In this document: positions 7,934 to 15,537 of the stretch, piece after piece
Layout: each line of letters begins with the position of its first letter
Position numbering within the stretch: the stretch's first letter is position 1
Source of the DNA: Bdellovibrionaceae bacterium UBA6776
GTDB lineage: Bacteria; Bdellovibrionota; Bdellovibrionia; Bdellovibrionales; UBA1609
Length of the DNA stretch: 53,897 nucleotides
Assembly (NCBI GenBank): GCA_002453155.1
Contig: DKGG01000025.1
Span: forward strand, 78,704-132,600
Direction of reading: 5' to 3'
Notes under the pieces: generated by a model
Told to the model about the DNA's origin: nothing
Database searches by the model: none
The model's input: only the letters and a program-made list of their open reading frames with translations
Program-made: the position numbers and the translations under genes

Positions 7934-9790
7934 ATGAAAAATCAGTATTTCGGTACTAGGGTTAGTGACCAAAAGAAAAAAACTGAACAGCTCTTATTCG
8001 ACTTTTTAAATGACCCTCAATCAAGTGTGATGTTAATGAACGAACCTGTTGGCTTTGGAAAAACGCAGACTTTGATTAAAGAGGCCCTCAGGAAAGATCA
8101 CAGTGGTAGGTATCGAAAGATAGTATTTCTGACATATAGCAATCTTAAGGCGGAAGAGTTAGAGAATGATCTTTTATTAGAATGTGAAAAAATTGAAGAT
8201 CCACCAAAGATAATTCGGGTTTTTGGAGAAAGTCATATTCGGAATGAAAAGAGATACAGGAGAGACGGGGATATTCAGTATTGCCCTCATAAAGATTTGA
8301 GAGAATTGAGAATAAAAAGATATCAGTCCGCTTTTTCAGTTTGCGAAAATAATTGTCAAGATAATTCAAAATGTCCTTACTATAGAACCATAAAACAGAT
8401 CTACGGGAGTTCCCATGGATTTGACATCGTAATTGGAAATTTAAATGAAATGCAAAACGGCAATTTCTTCTTTAGCGAAAAGTTTAACCTAAAAAATGTA
8501 GATTTAATTATTTTGGATGAAGATGCGATTAAGAAGTGTCAATTTTCTTTGAAAATTTCAGAAGAAATGCTGATTGGTTTCATGGACTACTTACAATGTT
8601 TCTATCAAAAGGAGATTCTTGGGAAGGATGAGTTAAGTTTAGTTGAGAAGAAAACCTATGAAGAACGCTTAGACAAAATTGAACTATTTTTTATAGAACA
8701 ATCAGGACTTCCATATACGGACAACGAAATCTTGAATGAAAATATAATTTCGGCAAGGGGAATAAATCCAAAGTTTGTATCACCCGAAAAGTCAAAGGAG
8801 ATAATCCTAAAATACACGGCGGAGAATGCCAAAGCATTTTATGAGCACTGGAATCGCTTTTTGTGGTTGGCTTTAAATTCAGATAGTCGTGTTAGCATTG
8901 GTAAAACAAATCAATCTGACGAAGTTCAAATTTCATTTTTTCCTAATCTTGCAGCATACAGGGAAGTGCTGAATCCGCATCTCAATGGCCACAGGTCAAA
9001 AATTGTGTTTACTGATGCGACTTCGACTTCAGAGGAAATGGAAGCTCGACTTGGGTTAAAGTGTGAGGATCTTATTATTAGTTATGACCCTAAGAGGGAT
9101 GGGGTATTGATTCCGAAGGGAAGGGTATTTCAAGTTATTAATAACATCTCAAAGTCCAGCATTTTCGGGAATAAGGAACTCGATCTAGAAAAGGTAGAGA
9201 AATTGATGAGTAAGATTCACAGGCTGAGTGAACGGTTGAATTTTAGATCAGAAGATACGTGGATAATTGCATTTCAAGATTTGATAAAGAGTAAAGAATT
9301 CAAAAATATTTGCGACAGATTTAACTTTAGATATCATCCGGATTTATACCACGGAAAAACCAGAGGTCTCAATTTGATCAAAGACAAAGACTTAATAATA
9401 ATTGGATCAAATTTTCCTCCGGATAAGGAGCAAGTTAAAAATCAAGTTATAGAAATGTCCAATCCTGTTGTGTATAAATATGAAGACGCATTTTTGAAAT
9501 GGAAGACCTCTGATAAGCTAGAGATGCCTGAGCTTGAGTCGCTTTCCCCAAGAGATGTGGGTGCAGAGTACTGGATGCAAGGAGCTGCTAGAGGTTTTGG
9601 TAAGAATAGCGAGAAGGAAGGGTTTGGGATGTTTGGAAGAAAGGTCTATGTTGAGAACATTATTCAATCTATGAGATCAAGATTTTATTGGCATAACACA
9701 AAAACATTAATCTTTTCTACTTATCCTTTGAGTAGCTTCGGTATAGCCGCTCACGAAATAATCAATAAATTTGAATTTGAGAACATATGA
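7934..9790 (+). CDS. Superfamily 2 helicase-like protein with an XPD/DinG-like cysteine quartet
   Basis: 618 residues. Walker A reads GFGKT at 40-44 and a DEAD-like Walker B reads LIILDEDA at 192-199. Between them are C118, C138, C142 and C148, the last followed by PYY, the spacing and context seen in the iron-sulphur domain of XPD/DinG helicases. A glutamine/arginine segment near 550 (MQGAARGFG) resembles motif VI. The likely role is ATP-driven DNA unwinding for replication or maintenance of the element. It overlaps the polymerase-like gene by four bases (ATGA). The iron-sulphur idea is inference from the cysteines. Close family unknown to me. Confidence 0.7.
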   Translation: MKNQYFGTRVSDQKKKTEQLLFDFLNDPQSSVMLMNEPVGFGKTQTLIKEALRKDHSGRYRKIVFLTYSNLKAEELENDLLLECEKIEDPPKIIRVFGESHIRNEKRYRRDGDIQYCPHKDLRELRIKRYQSAFSVCENNCQDNSKCPYYRTIKQIYGSSHGFDIVIGNLNEMQNGNFFFSEKFNLKNVDLIILDEDAIKKCQFSLKISEEMLIGFMDYLQCFYQKEILGKDELSLVEKKTYEERLDKIELFFIEQSGLPYTDNEILNENIISARGINPKFVSPEKSKEIILKYTAENAKAFYEHWNRFLWLALNSDSRVSIGKTNQSDEVQISFFPNLAAYREVLNPHLNGHRSKIVFTDATSTSEEMEARLGLKCEDLIISYDPKRDGVLIPKGRVFQVINNISKSSIFGNKELDLEKVEKLMSKIHRLSERLNFRSEDTWIIAFQDLIKSKEFKNICDRFNFRYHPDLYHGKTRGLNLIKDKDLIIIGSNFPPDKEQVKNQVIEMSNPVVYKYEDAFLKWKTSDKLEMPELESLSPRDVGAEYWMQGAARGFGKNSEKEGFGMFGRKVYVENIIQSMRSRFYWHNTKTLIFSTYPLSSFGIAAHEIINKFEFENI

Positions 9791-11085
9791 GAGAAAGTTC
9801 CAATAAATTTTTATCACCAGAAAAACTAAAGGAATTGGATTCACTTCTGAATAATTTTTTTAAAAGAGCAGAGGAGAGGATAAGGCGACTTCAAATTTTT
9901 GAGCCACTTAACTTGTCTCTCTCAATAAAAGATTTGGATTCAAGGAGATCTGACTATTTAAAAGAGGTTCTTCTTCAAGTCAGCGACCACATCAAATTAA
10001 ATTCCAAAGGAAGAGTATCCGAAGCCAAACTTCGAAGAGCGCTAGAGATATTATTTGCAAATTCGGTTTTTAATCCTGGAAAGCTCATTGGATATAGTAG
10101 AGACACAAATTCATATAAGAGGGGGATATATAATCCAAAAGGGGTTGGCGTAAAAATCTTACTGAGTTTAATCGATGCCTTAACTGAACTAAAAATCATT
10201 GATGAGGTACACATTGCGCCAAGGAGTAACTCTTCATCTAGAATCAGCTCTAGGTTTAAAATATCAGATAAATACTTAGAAGAATTTATTTCTAAAGCCA
10301 AAAAGTCTCCTAGAGTTGACATTGGACCTGGTATTTTTGTTAGAGATGCAAGGGGATGCCTGGTAGACTCAGTCAAAGAAAAAGCTACTTTCCTGAACAT
10401 GTCAAAAAAGCTGGCTAGAATAAACTCCACAAATGAAGACTCTCAGTATGAACTATTAGGAGAGGTTCTTGAGCCCCCAGTTTTAAAAAGAGTCTTTAAC
10501 AATTCAAGTTTAAAGTTGGGGGGGCGTTTTTATTCTTTCGGAAAAAACCTCTATCAGTCATTGAAAAAGAGAGAGAGGGAAAAAATTAAAATAAATTCTC
10601 AAGATGTCATAGAAATTGACTTCAAAAGCCTGCATCCCAATTTTTTGTACGCAATGAAGGGAATTCAATTGAATCGAGATGCATATTCAAGCCTAAAGAA
10701 CGACAAAAGTTTAGATCGAAAGGCTTTAAAAAAATCATTTCTCATCGCAATAAATTGCAAAAATGAAAACGGTGCAATCATGGCGATTGCAAATGACTTG
10801 AAAATATCTAGATCTGAGTCAAAGCATATCATGCAGGAAATCTTTAAATCTCATCAGGAAATCAGAGACCTATTTTTCTCCACCAACTTGGCTTTAAAAT
10901 TACAATTTAAAGACTCTACTTTGGCTGAGATGGTCATGTTGAAGTATATTCAGTCTACAAGAGGTGGTGCAATTCTTCCAGTTCATGACTCATTTATAGT
11001 TTCGCAACAGAATTCCCCTCTACTGAAAGAGATAATGAAAGAGTCTTATAAAACTCTAACTGGATTCGAGATTGAGGTAGAATAG
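9787..11085 (+). CDS. Compact family A DNA polymerase-like protein
   Basis: 432 residues. Three motifs in the right order match the palm and fingers of family A polymerases: motif A VIEIDFKSLHP (catalytic D278), a motif B-like R311-x3-K315 helix, and motif C PVHDSF (H400, D401). No 3'-5' or 5' nuclease domain precedes them; instead the N-terminal 230 residues are helical and basic and may bind DNA. Translation is coupled to the helicase gene. It is much shorter than PolA. It could be a replication polymerase, primase-like enzyme or repair enzyme of the element. Activity is inferred from motifs only. Confidence 0.7.
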   Translation: MRESSNKFLSPEKLKELDSLLNNFFKRAEERIRRLQIFEPLNLSLSIKDLDSRRSDYLKEVLLQVSDHIKLNSKGRVSEAKLRRALEILFANSVFNPGKLIGYSRDTNSYKRGIYNPKGVGVKILLSLIDALTELKIIDEVHIAPRSNSSSRISSRFKISDKYLEEFISKAKKSPRVDIGPGIFVRDARGCLVDSVKEKATFLNMSKKLARINSTNEDSQYELLGEVLEPPVLKRVFNNSSLKLGGRFYSFGKNLYQSLKKREREKIKINSQDVIEIDFKSLHPNFLYAMKGIQLNRDAYSSLKNDKSLDRKALKKSFLIAINCKNENGAIMAIANDLKISRSESKHIMQEIFKSHQEIRDLFFSTNLALKLQFKDSTLAEMVMLKYIQSTRGGAILPVHDSFIVSQQNSPLLKEIMKESYKTLTGFEIEVE

Positions 11086-11160
11086 TAAAAAAACTATTAT
11101 CCTCTCATCACCCATAGAACTTTAATTGAAAAGATCAATATAATTAAATATTTAAATTAT

Positions 11161-11775
11161 CTAGAATATGTCTCTTATTTTTTCCCTATTCTCTTTTGTT
11201 AGGTGAAGGTATTTTGAAGTCACAGCTATACTGGAGTGTCTTAGGTTGTCCCTGACAAATGTGAGTGAGAGACCCTTGTCCAAACACATTGTTCCATAGG
11301 TGTGTCTTAAAGAATGAATGGATAGGCTTGGAGGCAGTCCTACCTGATCAATCCAGAGTTTAAATCTTGTGTGCATGTAGCTTCTGCTTGCGACTCTTCC
11401 ATTCGAGCTGAAAATATAGTCAACGGACTTTTTTTTGATAATTTGTATTTTTAAGTCATAGAGTTCCTTAAGTAGGTCCTGAGTCTTAGTCCCAAAATAG
11501 ACAGTTCCACGTTTTTTGTTTTTTGATATTTCAGGTCGGATGATCAGAAAGTCATCGTGAATGTCGGTCCACTTTAGGTTCAGGGCTTCAGAGATTCGCA
11601 ATCCAGTATGTGCAATAACTGAAAATAAGAAATAGTCGATCACAATTCTAATCTCTTTTGGATTTTGTTTCGGAGAACTCTTGATGGCTAGGAGTGACTT
11701 CTCTTTCTCCTGCTTCATTCTTTTTAGAAGTCGGCTCAATTGCTGTTCGTTTAGGATTTTGTCGGCTGAAATCAT
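11161..11775 (-). CDS. Short tyrosine recombinase
   Basis: 204 residues containing almost only the catalytic domain of a tyrosine recombinase: R in GLRISEAL (about 60), HSLRHTYGT (H-x-x-R), the second histidine in LRHSS and the nucleophile in SKYLHL. The usual SAM-like DNA-binding N-terminal domain is missing or reduced to about 30 residues. It may be a truncated but intact-looking integrase or a resolvase-like helper. It converges on the polymerase-like gene and is separated by about 200 bases from the next minus-strand gene. Confidence 0.85.
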   Translation of the reverse strand: MISADKILNEQQLSRLLKRMKQEKEKSLLAIKSSPKQNPKEIRIVIDYFLFSVIAHTGLRISEALNLKWTDIHDDFLIIRPEISKNKKRGTVYFGTKTQDLLKELYDLKIQIIKKKSVDYIFSSNGRVASRSYMHTRFKLWIDQVGLPPSLSIHSLRHTYGTMCLDKGLSLTFVRDNLRHSSIAVTSKYLHLTKENREKIRDIF

Positions 11776-11979
11776 AATGCCTCCCGCAAAAAGAACATTA
11801 CCTAGGGATATTTTATGAAGTGTTCTTTATTTAAGACACTGAGTAGTTCTGGGGATTGACGTCAGATGTTTGTTTTGTTGTGGTTTCAAACACTTGGACC
11901 GCATTTCAATTTGATATAGAACATTTGTACAATTTTGTTCTGTATTGAGGGACTGGATCGAAGTGATATGGTCGAACCT

Positions 11980-12465
11980 TCAGCGACTGCCGAATTGCCA
12001 GTCAAGAATTTGGTGTGGTTGTTCTGGAGAGAAGAGTCTCAGACTTCGTTCTCGCAAAAGATTGGTAGCAACCAATAGAAACAGGTCAGTCTGACCAGTA
12101 TAAAAAATGTCTTTGTCACAGGATCTTCTGTTGAAGATTTCTAACCGGTATGTACCATCCACACTTTCGATGACAAAAGTTGAGCTGGAGTTAGATTTCA
12201 TGTCCAGGCATGGAATTTCAATCCTGTTTGAGGTGGTCAGTGCCTCTTGAATAACGACTTTATTATTTTCATTTAAAGGCATTATGTGAGCCTCTTGCTT
12301 GAATGAGTTGTGGTAGGCTCGTCTCCTGCGGTAGTTGCGGCACTCCTTGCAACAAGAATTGTATCCGTCTGGGGACCTTCTGTTAATTCCATAGCAACAG
12401 ACGTGCAAGGTTCTCTTGCACGAGTTGCAGATTTTCAAATTTTGTGACTGTGTTTTTTGCTGCAC
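11980..12465 (-). CDS. Small zinc-ribbon protein of unknown function
   Basis: 161 residues from a GTG start. The N-terminus has CNSCKRTL and, about 25 residues on, CKEC followed by a basic NYRRRRAY stretch, forming a likely four-cysteine zinc site that binds nucleic acid. Two further cysteines (HVCC) lie between. The rest is unremarkable and unrecognised. It lies 35 bases after the integrase gene on the same strand and is probably co-transcribed with it, which suggests a role as an excision or control factor; this is inference. Confidence 0.6.
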   Translation of the reverse strand: MQQKTQSQNLKICNSCKRTLHVCCYGINRRSPDGYNSCCKECRNYRRRRAYHNSFKQEAHIMPLNENNKVVIQEALTTSNRIEIPCLDMKSNSSSTFVIESVDGTYRLEIFNRRSCDKDIFYTGQTDLFLLVATNLLRERSLRLFSPEQPHQILDWQFGSR

Positions 12466-12500
12466 ATAAGAATTTTACCAAGTCTGCGCGGCAAATAGAT

Positions 12501-13694
12501 TTATCCAGCAATCTTTTTTGGTGGGTCAGGTTTCCAAACTTGGTCGTCATAGTTGGTGCTGTCCCTCAAATATCCATTGGTCACCCTTAGATCAGCGTGC
12601 CCAGCAGCTAGACGAATGTCGTTCAAACTGAACTTTCTTTGATCATTAACCGCATTGGTGATGAATGAGTGGCGACAGTCATGGACAAAATAATCAAGTT
12701 TTAGCTTCTTGATAAATGCCCTGAGTTTTCTGGTGTAATCGGAGGGAGACATGGGGACTATTTTTTGAATGAGATCATAAGCTTGATCAGGAGAGGAGTA
12801 CCAATAGGGGACTTTCCTCGCCATGCGACCCTTCGTGGGACCTAGAATCACCTTACCAAGGCGGGTGTAGCGAAGGAGCTGTTTGTCTATTTGAAGAAAT
12901 CCCTTTTTTACACAATCAGACCTATCATAAAGTCCCATGGCTTCACTGCGACGAAGACCAAATTGATAACAGAGTACAAAAACAGATTTGAGATCATCTG
13001 GTAGTCTTTTTTGGATAAGGTTGTAGTCGAACTCATTGATGTAGCTAGGTGGTCTTCCTAATTCATCAACAGACCACTCATCTTTGATTTTCTTCATTCT
13101 TGCTCTTGAGATTGGAGTGAAGACCATCATTGGGACTTCCTCTGGTCTTTTCTTGTGGAGGAACTTCATAAAGCGGTTCGATACACCCACAATTTGTTTG
13201 AGAGTGCTAGGACTACGCTTCTTTCCTAGAAGATAGTTGCACCATTCTGCTTGGTGATGTCTGTGCCAGTTGACAGGGTTGGGGTCCTTTTTCAGAAAAA
13301 AGTCCAAGAAGTGCTTACGGAGGTGAGAGTAGCGTTGTTTGACAATAGATTTTGTGGGGATTTCAGCGTCAAGTTGTTCGTAGAATTCTTCAAGTAGTGT
13401 TGGGGATAAAAAAGCAGATTCGATTTTGAATCTTTCGCGCATTCGTTTTTCACGATCTTGATTGAAGTTAAGTCTTGTGACCAGCTTCTCAACTTCTTTT
13501 TTGGGAAGGTGCCCATAGAGTTTGCGTGGGAGTCTCTGGAAGGTTTTCTTCCCTGTGGCCGCGATCTTGATATTTCGCTTTACATAATAGACGCCACCTT
13601 CGTCAGCCAGCATCCACCTGTACTTGCGATCCGATTGCATCCATTTAAGGTTCAGCGCGCGAATTGTTTTTTCTAACTGTGAGTCGTCGATCAT
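12501..13694 (-). CDS. Tyrosine recombinase (site-specific integrase) of the element
   Basis: 397 residues from the ATG at 13694, chosen for AGGAG a few bases upstream; a longer frame from 13736 lacks such a signal. It has the phage-integrase layout: an N-terminal arm-binding part, a core-binding domain, then the catalytic domain with R in FGLRRSEAMG, HDCRHSF, AAGHAD and the nucleophile in NGYLRD. It lies about 140 bases from the tRNA-Leu gene, the expected place for the enzyme that recombines the attachment sites at 1-57 and 13836-13892. Confidence 0.92.
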   Translation of the reverse strand: MIDDSQLEKTIRALNLKWMQSDRKYRWMLADEGGVYYVKRNIKIAATGKKTFQRLPRKLYGHLPKKEVEKLVTRLNFNQDREKRMRERFKIESAFLSPTLLEEFYEQLDAEIPTKSIVKQRYSHLRKHFLDFFLKKDPNPVNWHRHHQAEWCNYLLGKKRSPSTLKQIVGVSNRFMKFLHKKRPEEVPMMVFTPISRARMKKIKDEWSVDELGRPPSYINEFDYNLIQKRLPDDLKSVFVLCYQFGLRRSEAMGLYDRSDCVKKGFLQIDKQLLRYTRLGKVILGPTKGRMARKVPYWYSSPDQAYDLIQKIVPMSPSDYTRKLRAFIKKLKLDYFVHDCRHSFITNAVNDQRKFSLNDIRLAAGHADLRVTNGYLRDSTNYDDQVWKPDPPKKIAG

Positions 13695-13835
13695 ACCGTT
13701 CTCCTTTCGGAAGTTAGCGGTATAAACACAAGTCACTTTTTGAATTTTGATTTTGGTGGTCAGATTAGACCTTTGTCTACCAGCACTTCAGTCAAGGCTA
13801 GAGTCTTGAAAACCTAGTAAAATCAGTAAGTTAAG

Positions 13836-13892
13836 TGGTGCGCGAGACTGGACTTGAACCAGCACGACCTTGCGGCCGCCAGCCCCTCAAGC
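13836..13892 (-). repeat. Right attachment repeat within tRNA-Leu
   Basis: This is the copy of the left repeat that lies inside the intact tRNA gene, from the encoded CCA end (13836-13838) to the anticodon arm. Identity with 1-57 is complete for 32 bases, with four differences in the variable arm. Integration here keeps the tRNA gene whole. The exact crossover point cannot be fixed, but most likely lies in the identical 32 bases or in the anticodon-side identical block. Confidence 0.85.
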
Positions 13893-13922
13893 TGGTGCGT
13901 CTACCAATTTCGCCACTCGCGC
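13836..13922 (-). tRNA. tRNA-Leu (anticodon GAG)
   Basis: 87 bases on the minus strand, including an encoded CCA. The acceptor stem pairs GCGCGAG (13916-13922) with CTCGCGC. The anticodon stem CCAGC/GCTGG encloses the loop TTGAGGG, giving anticodon GAG at 13886-13888, which reads CUC and CUU leucine codons. A long variable arm (GGCC, GCAA loop, GGTC) is typical of class II leucine tRNAs. The T loop GTTCAAGTC is present. Its 3' half is the integration site of the element to the left. Confidence 0.97.
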
Positions 13923-14095
13923 GTCACATCAGAATTTCAAACAGACAAGACCCAATTATTAAGTGGGAAGGGCTCTGGAAGTCAAAAAGAAGGCGTTAGG
14001 CGCGTTGCGAAATGGACGGGTGTGGACAAGCCTTAAGCAAATCCCTATGCTCCGACCCCAATCAAAGACATCTCAAATAAAAAACAGGAGGAGCT

Positions 14096-14605
14096 ATGAA
14101 TATCTTTACCAAAGGGCTTTTGGGGATCCTTTTCGCAGCGGCAACTTTGCCCGCATATGGAATGAAAGCCGTCGTCAGTTGTGTAACGGAACTTCCAACC
14201 ACCAGCTATTTTCTGGAGCAAAACGATGAAGGCTACAAGCTGACCATTTACCATCACAATGGAACCGACTACATGATCGTTTACGATTCCCCGGTCACAC
14301 CGGCCGATCTTCCCATGATTGTAGAGCGTGCAAAAGAAATGAAAAAACTGGGCGATCGAGTTTCCTTTCAATTTCCAAAAGAGAACTGCACCAACAATGG
14401 AATGTACTGGAGATGTTACCGCGGAAAACCTCTTCAAATTGGTGAAGCCAACGTCACATTGGGTGGATTTGCCATGGGCCGTTTGGAAGGAAACTACGAA
14501 GGCGTGAAATGGGTCAGCACGGAAGTCTTTTTCCATCTTGATCTGAACGGCAAAAATGTCACGCTTCAGCAGTCTTTTCCAGAGGGTTCTTGTTTCGCTC
14601 CCTAA
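14096..14605 (+). CDS. Secreted protein, first of a tandem paralogous pair
   Basis: 169 residues with a signal peptide (about 1-21, cut after AYG). The mature protein has conserved cysteines and repeats features of the next gene: an S-C-x-T-x-x-x-T-x-x-Y start, GYKLTIYHHNGTDY, a KEMKK-G segment and a D/N-C-x-x-N-x-x-x-W-x-C-Y segment. Two disulphides are plausible. The family is unknown to me. AGGAGGAG precedes the ATG. This is the first chromosomal gene after the integrated element. Function unknown; periplasmic or surface location inferred. Confidence 0.82.
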   Translation: MNIFTKGLLGILFAAATLPAYGMKAVVSCVTELPTTSYFLEQNDEGYKLTIYHHNGTDYMIVYDSPVTPADLPMIVERAKEMKKLGDRVSFQFPKENCTNNGMYWRCYRGKPLQIGEANVTLGGFAMGRLEGNYEGVKWVSTEVFFHLDLNGKNVTLQQSFPEGSCFAP

Positions 14606-14618
14606 AATATAAAATGAT

Positions 14619-14656
14619 AAGGGGATGAAAACTTTATTTTATCCCCTTTCTTTTTT
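14619..14656 (+). terminator. Hairpin covering the start of the second paralogue
   Basis: AAGGGGAT (14619-14626) pairs with ATCCCCTT (14641-14648) around a 14-base loop and is followed by a T-rich stretch to 14656. It resembles an intrinsic terminator for the gene ending at 14605. It also contains the ribosome-binding site (AAGGGG) and the ATG (14625) of the next gene, so folding would hide that start. Confidence 0.5.
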
Positions 14657-15164
14657 GCTTGCGTTCACACTTTCTCAATATGCATTCTCTAAAAACGTGC
14701 TCGATCCCATCTTTTTCACCTGCCGCACTCAACCAGCCACATCCACTTACCAAATGACCGAAACCAAAGACGGTTACCGTTTGGACCTGGTTCATCACAA
14801 TGGTGTGGAATACATTCCTGTGCATCTTGGAATGGCGACTTATGCCAGCCTTTCAAAAATCGAATCCCGCGCGAAAGAGCTGATGAAAATGGGAAGCTTT
14901 GTACAGATTTATTTTCAAAAAGACGATTGCTCTCACAAAAATCTTTCTTGGAAGTGCTACAGCAAACGCCCGCTCCAAGTGGGGGAGCTGAAAGCGGAAG
15001 GCGTTTCCTTCAAAACTTTCGATAAATCCACGCAAGTTGAAGACTACGAATTTCAAAATGTAGATGTTCATTTAAGTTTTCGGCAAAGAAAGAATCACAT
15101 TCAATACGATCTCACCTCCAGCTTTGTTTTCGCGAAAGAAGACTGTAAAGTTCACAATCGTTAA
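14625..15164 (+). CDS. Secreted protein, second of a tandem paralogous pair
   Basis: 179 residues with a signal peptide (about 1-23, FSFLLAFTLSQYAFS-like). It aligns by eye along its length with the preceding protein: FTCRTQPATSTYQ, GYRLDLVHHNGVEY, KELMKMG and D-C-S-H-K-N-x-x-W-K-C-Y, so the two arose by tandem duplication. Its start codon and ribosome-binding site lie inside a stable hairpin. Function unknown; likely periplasmic. Confidence 0.82.
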   Translation: MKTLFYPLSFLLAFTLSQYAFSKNVLDPIFFTCRTQPATSTYQMTETKDGYRLDLVHHNGVEYIPVHLGMATYASLSKIESRAKELMKMGSFVQIYFQKDDCSHKNLSWKCYSKRPLQVGELKAEGVSFKTFDKSTQVEDYEFQNVDVHLSFRQRKNHIQYDLTSSFVFAKEDCKVHNR

Positions 15165-15362
15165 CCCGAAAATTGTCCCCCGTTGTCTTAATTTTCGAAA
15201 GGGCAGGATGCCCTGAAGAGGTTCCCGAAACAGAGGGGGGAGGGGACCTTATCGGTCCAAATCTATAAGACGACGGAGGGTAAGGATCGAAGGATTGCAA
15301 GGGGAGCAGGAGGCTCCCTCTCCTTCTCATAAATTGAAGGATATATATGTAAGGGGAAAAAT
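15165..15362 (+). other. Structured intergenic stretch with four successive hairpins
   Basis: Nearly 200 bases without a credible gene. In order: CGAAAATT/AATTTTCG (15167-15197, no T run), GGGCA-GGA-TGCCC (15201-15213), GGACC/GGTCC (15244-15258), and GGGAGC-AGGAG-GCTCCC (15302-15318). The region is purine-rich between them. It could be a structured leader of the small protein and queA, or a small RNA. I could not match it to a known riboswitch (including preQ1 types) or to SRP, 6S or RNase P RNA. Confidence 0.35.
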
Positions 15363-15506
15363 ATGAGTGAATGGGCATTGATCTCAATATTCGGAAGTTT
15401 TTTTGTGACGACCTTTCTGCTGTCGATCGTGATGGTTCTGGGAGACGCCGCCGTGAAAAAGTCTTCTTCAAAGGTGAAAAATTCAAAAAAATCTTCGCCT
15501 CATTGA
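15363..15506 (+). CDS. Small single-pass membrane protein
   Basis: 47 residues: a short polar start, one hydrophobic segment (about residues 5-27, with FGSFFVTTFLLSIVMVLG) and a lysine/serine-rich tail. AAGGGGA lies about six bases before the ATG. It ends 31 bases before queA. I know no family. It is plausible as a gene because of the clean ribosome-binding site and the membrane-protein layout, but it is short enough to need support from homologues. Confidence 0.5.
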   Translation: MSEWALISIFGSFFVTTFLLSIVMVLGDAAVKKSSSKVKNSKKSSPH

Positions 15507-15537
15507 AACTTATACCGAATCATGATCCATAGGGGAG

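Larger units (their letters stand above)
1..13892. mobile_element. Integrative element in tRNA-Leu carrying a CBASS defence operon
   Basis: A block of about 13.8 kb is bounded by an imperfect direct repeat of the 3' part of a tRNA-Leu gene: 1-57 on the left and 13836-13892 inside the intact tRNA on the right. The gene next to the tRNA (12501-13694, minus) is a full-length tyrosine recombinase, as expected for tRNA-directed integration. The block is AT-rich compared with the housekeeping genes to its right. It encodes CBASS defence genes, two helix-turn-helix regulators, an envelope operon, a helicase and polymerase-like pair and two recombinases. No structural phage genes, relaxase or conjugation genes are visible, so it is best called an integrative element of unknown transfer mode. 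The left repeat starts at the first base of the window, so its true outer limit may lie further left. Confidence 0.85.

Noticed and set aside
1..13892. Complete prophage or conjugative element
   Set aside because: No capsid, terminase, portal, tail, relaxase or type IV secretion genes are visible.
15165..15362. preQ1 riboswitch before queA
   Set aside because: I found no preQ1-I or preQ1-II aptamer pattern, and another small gene lies between this region and queA.
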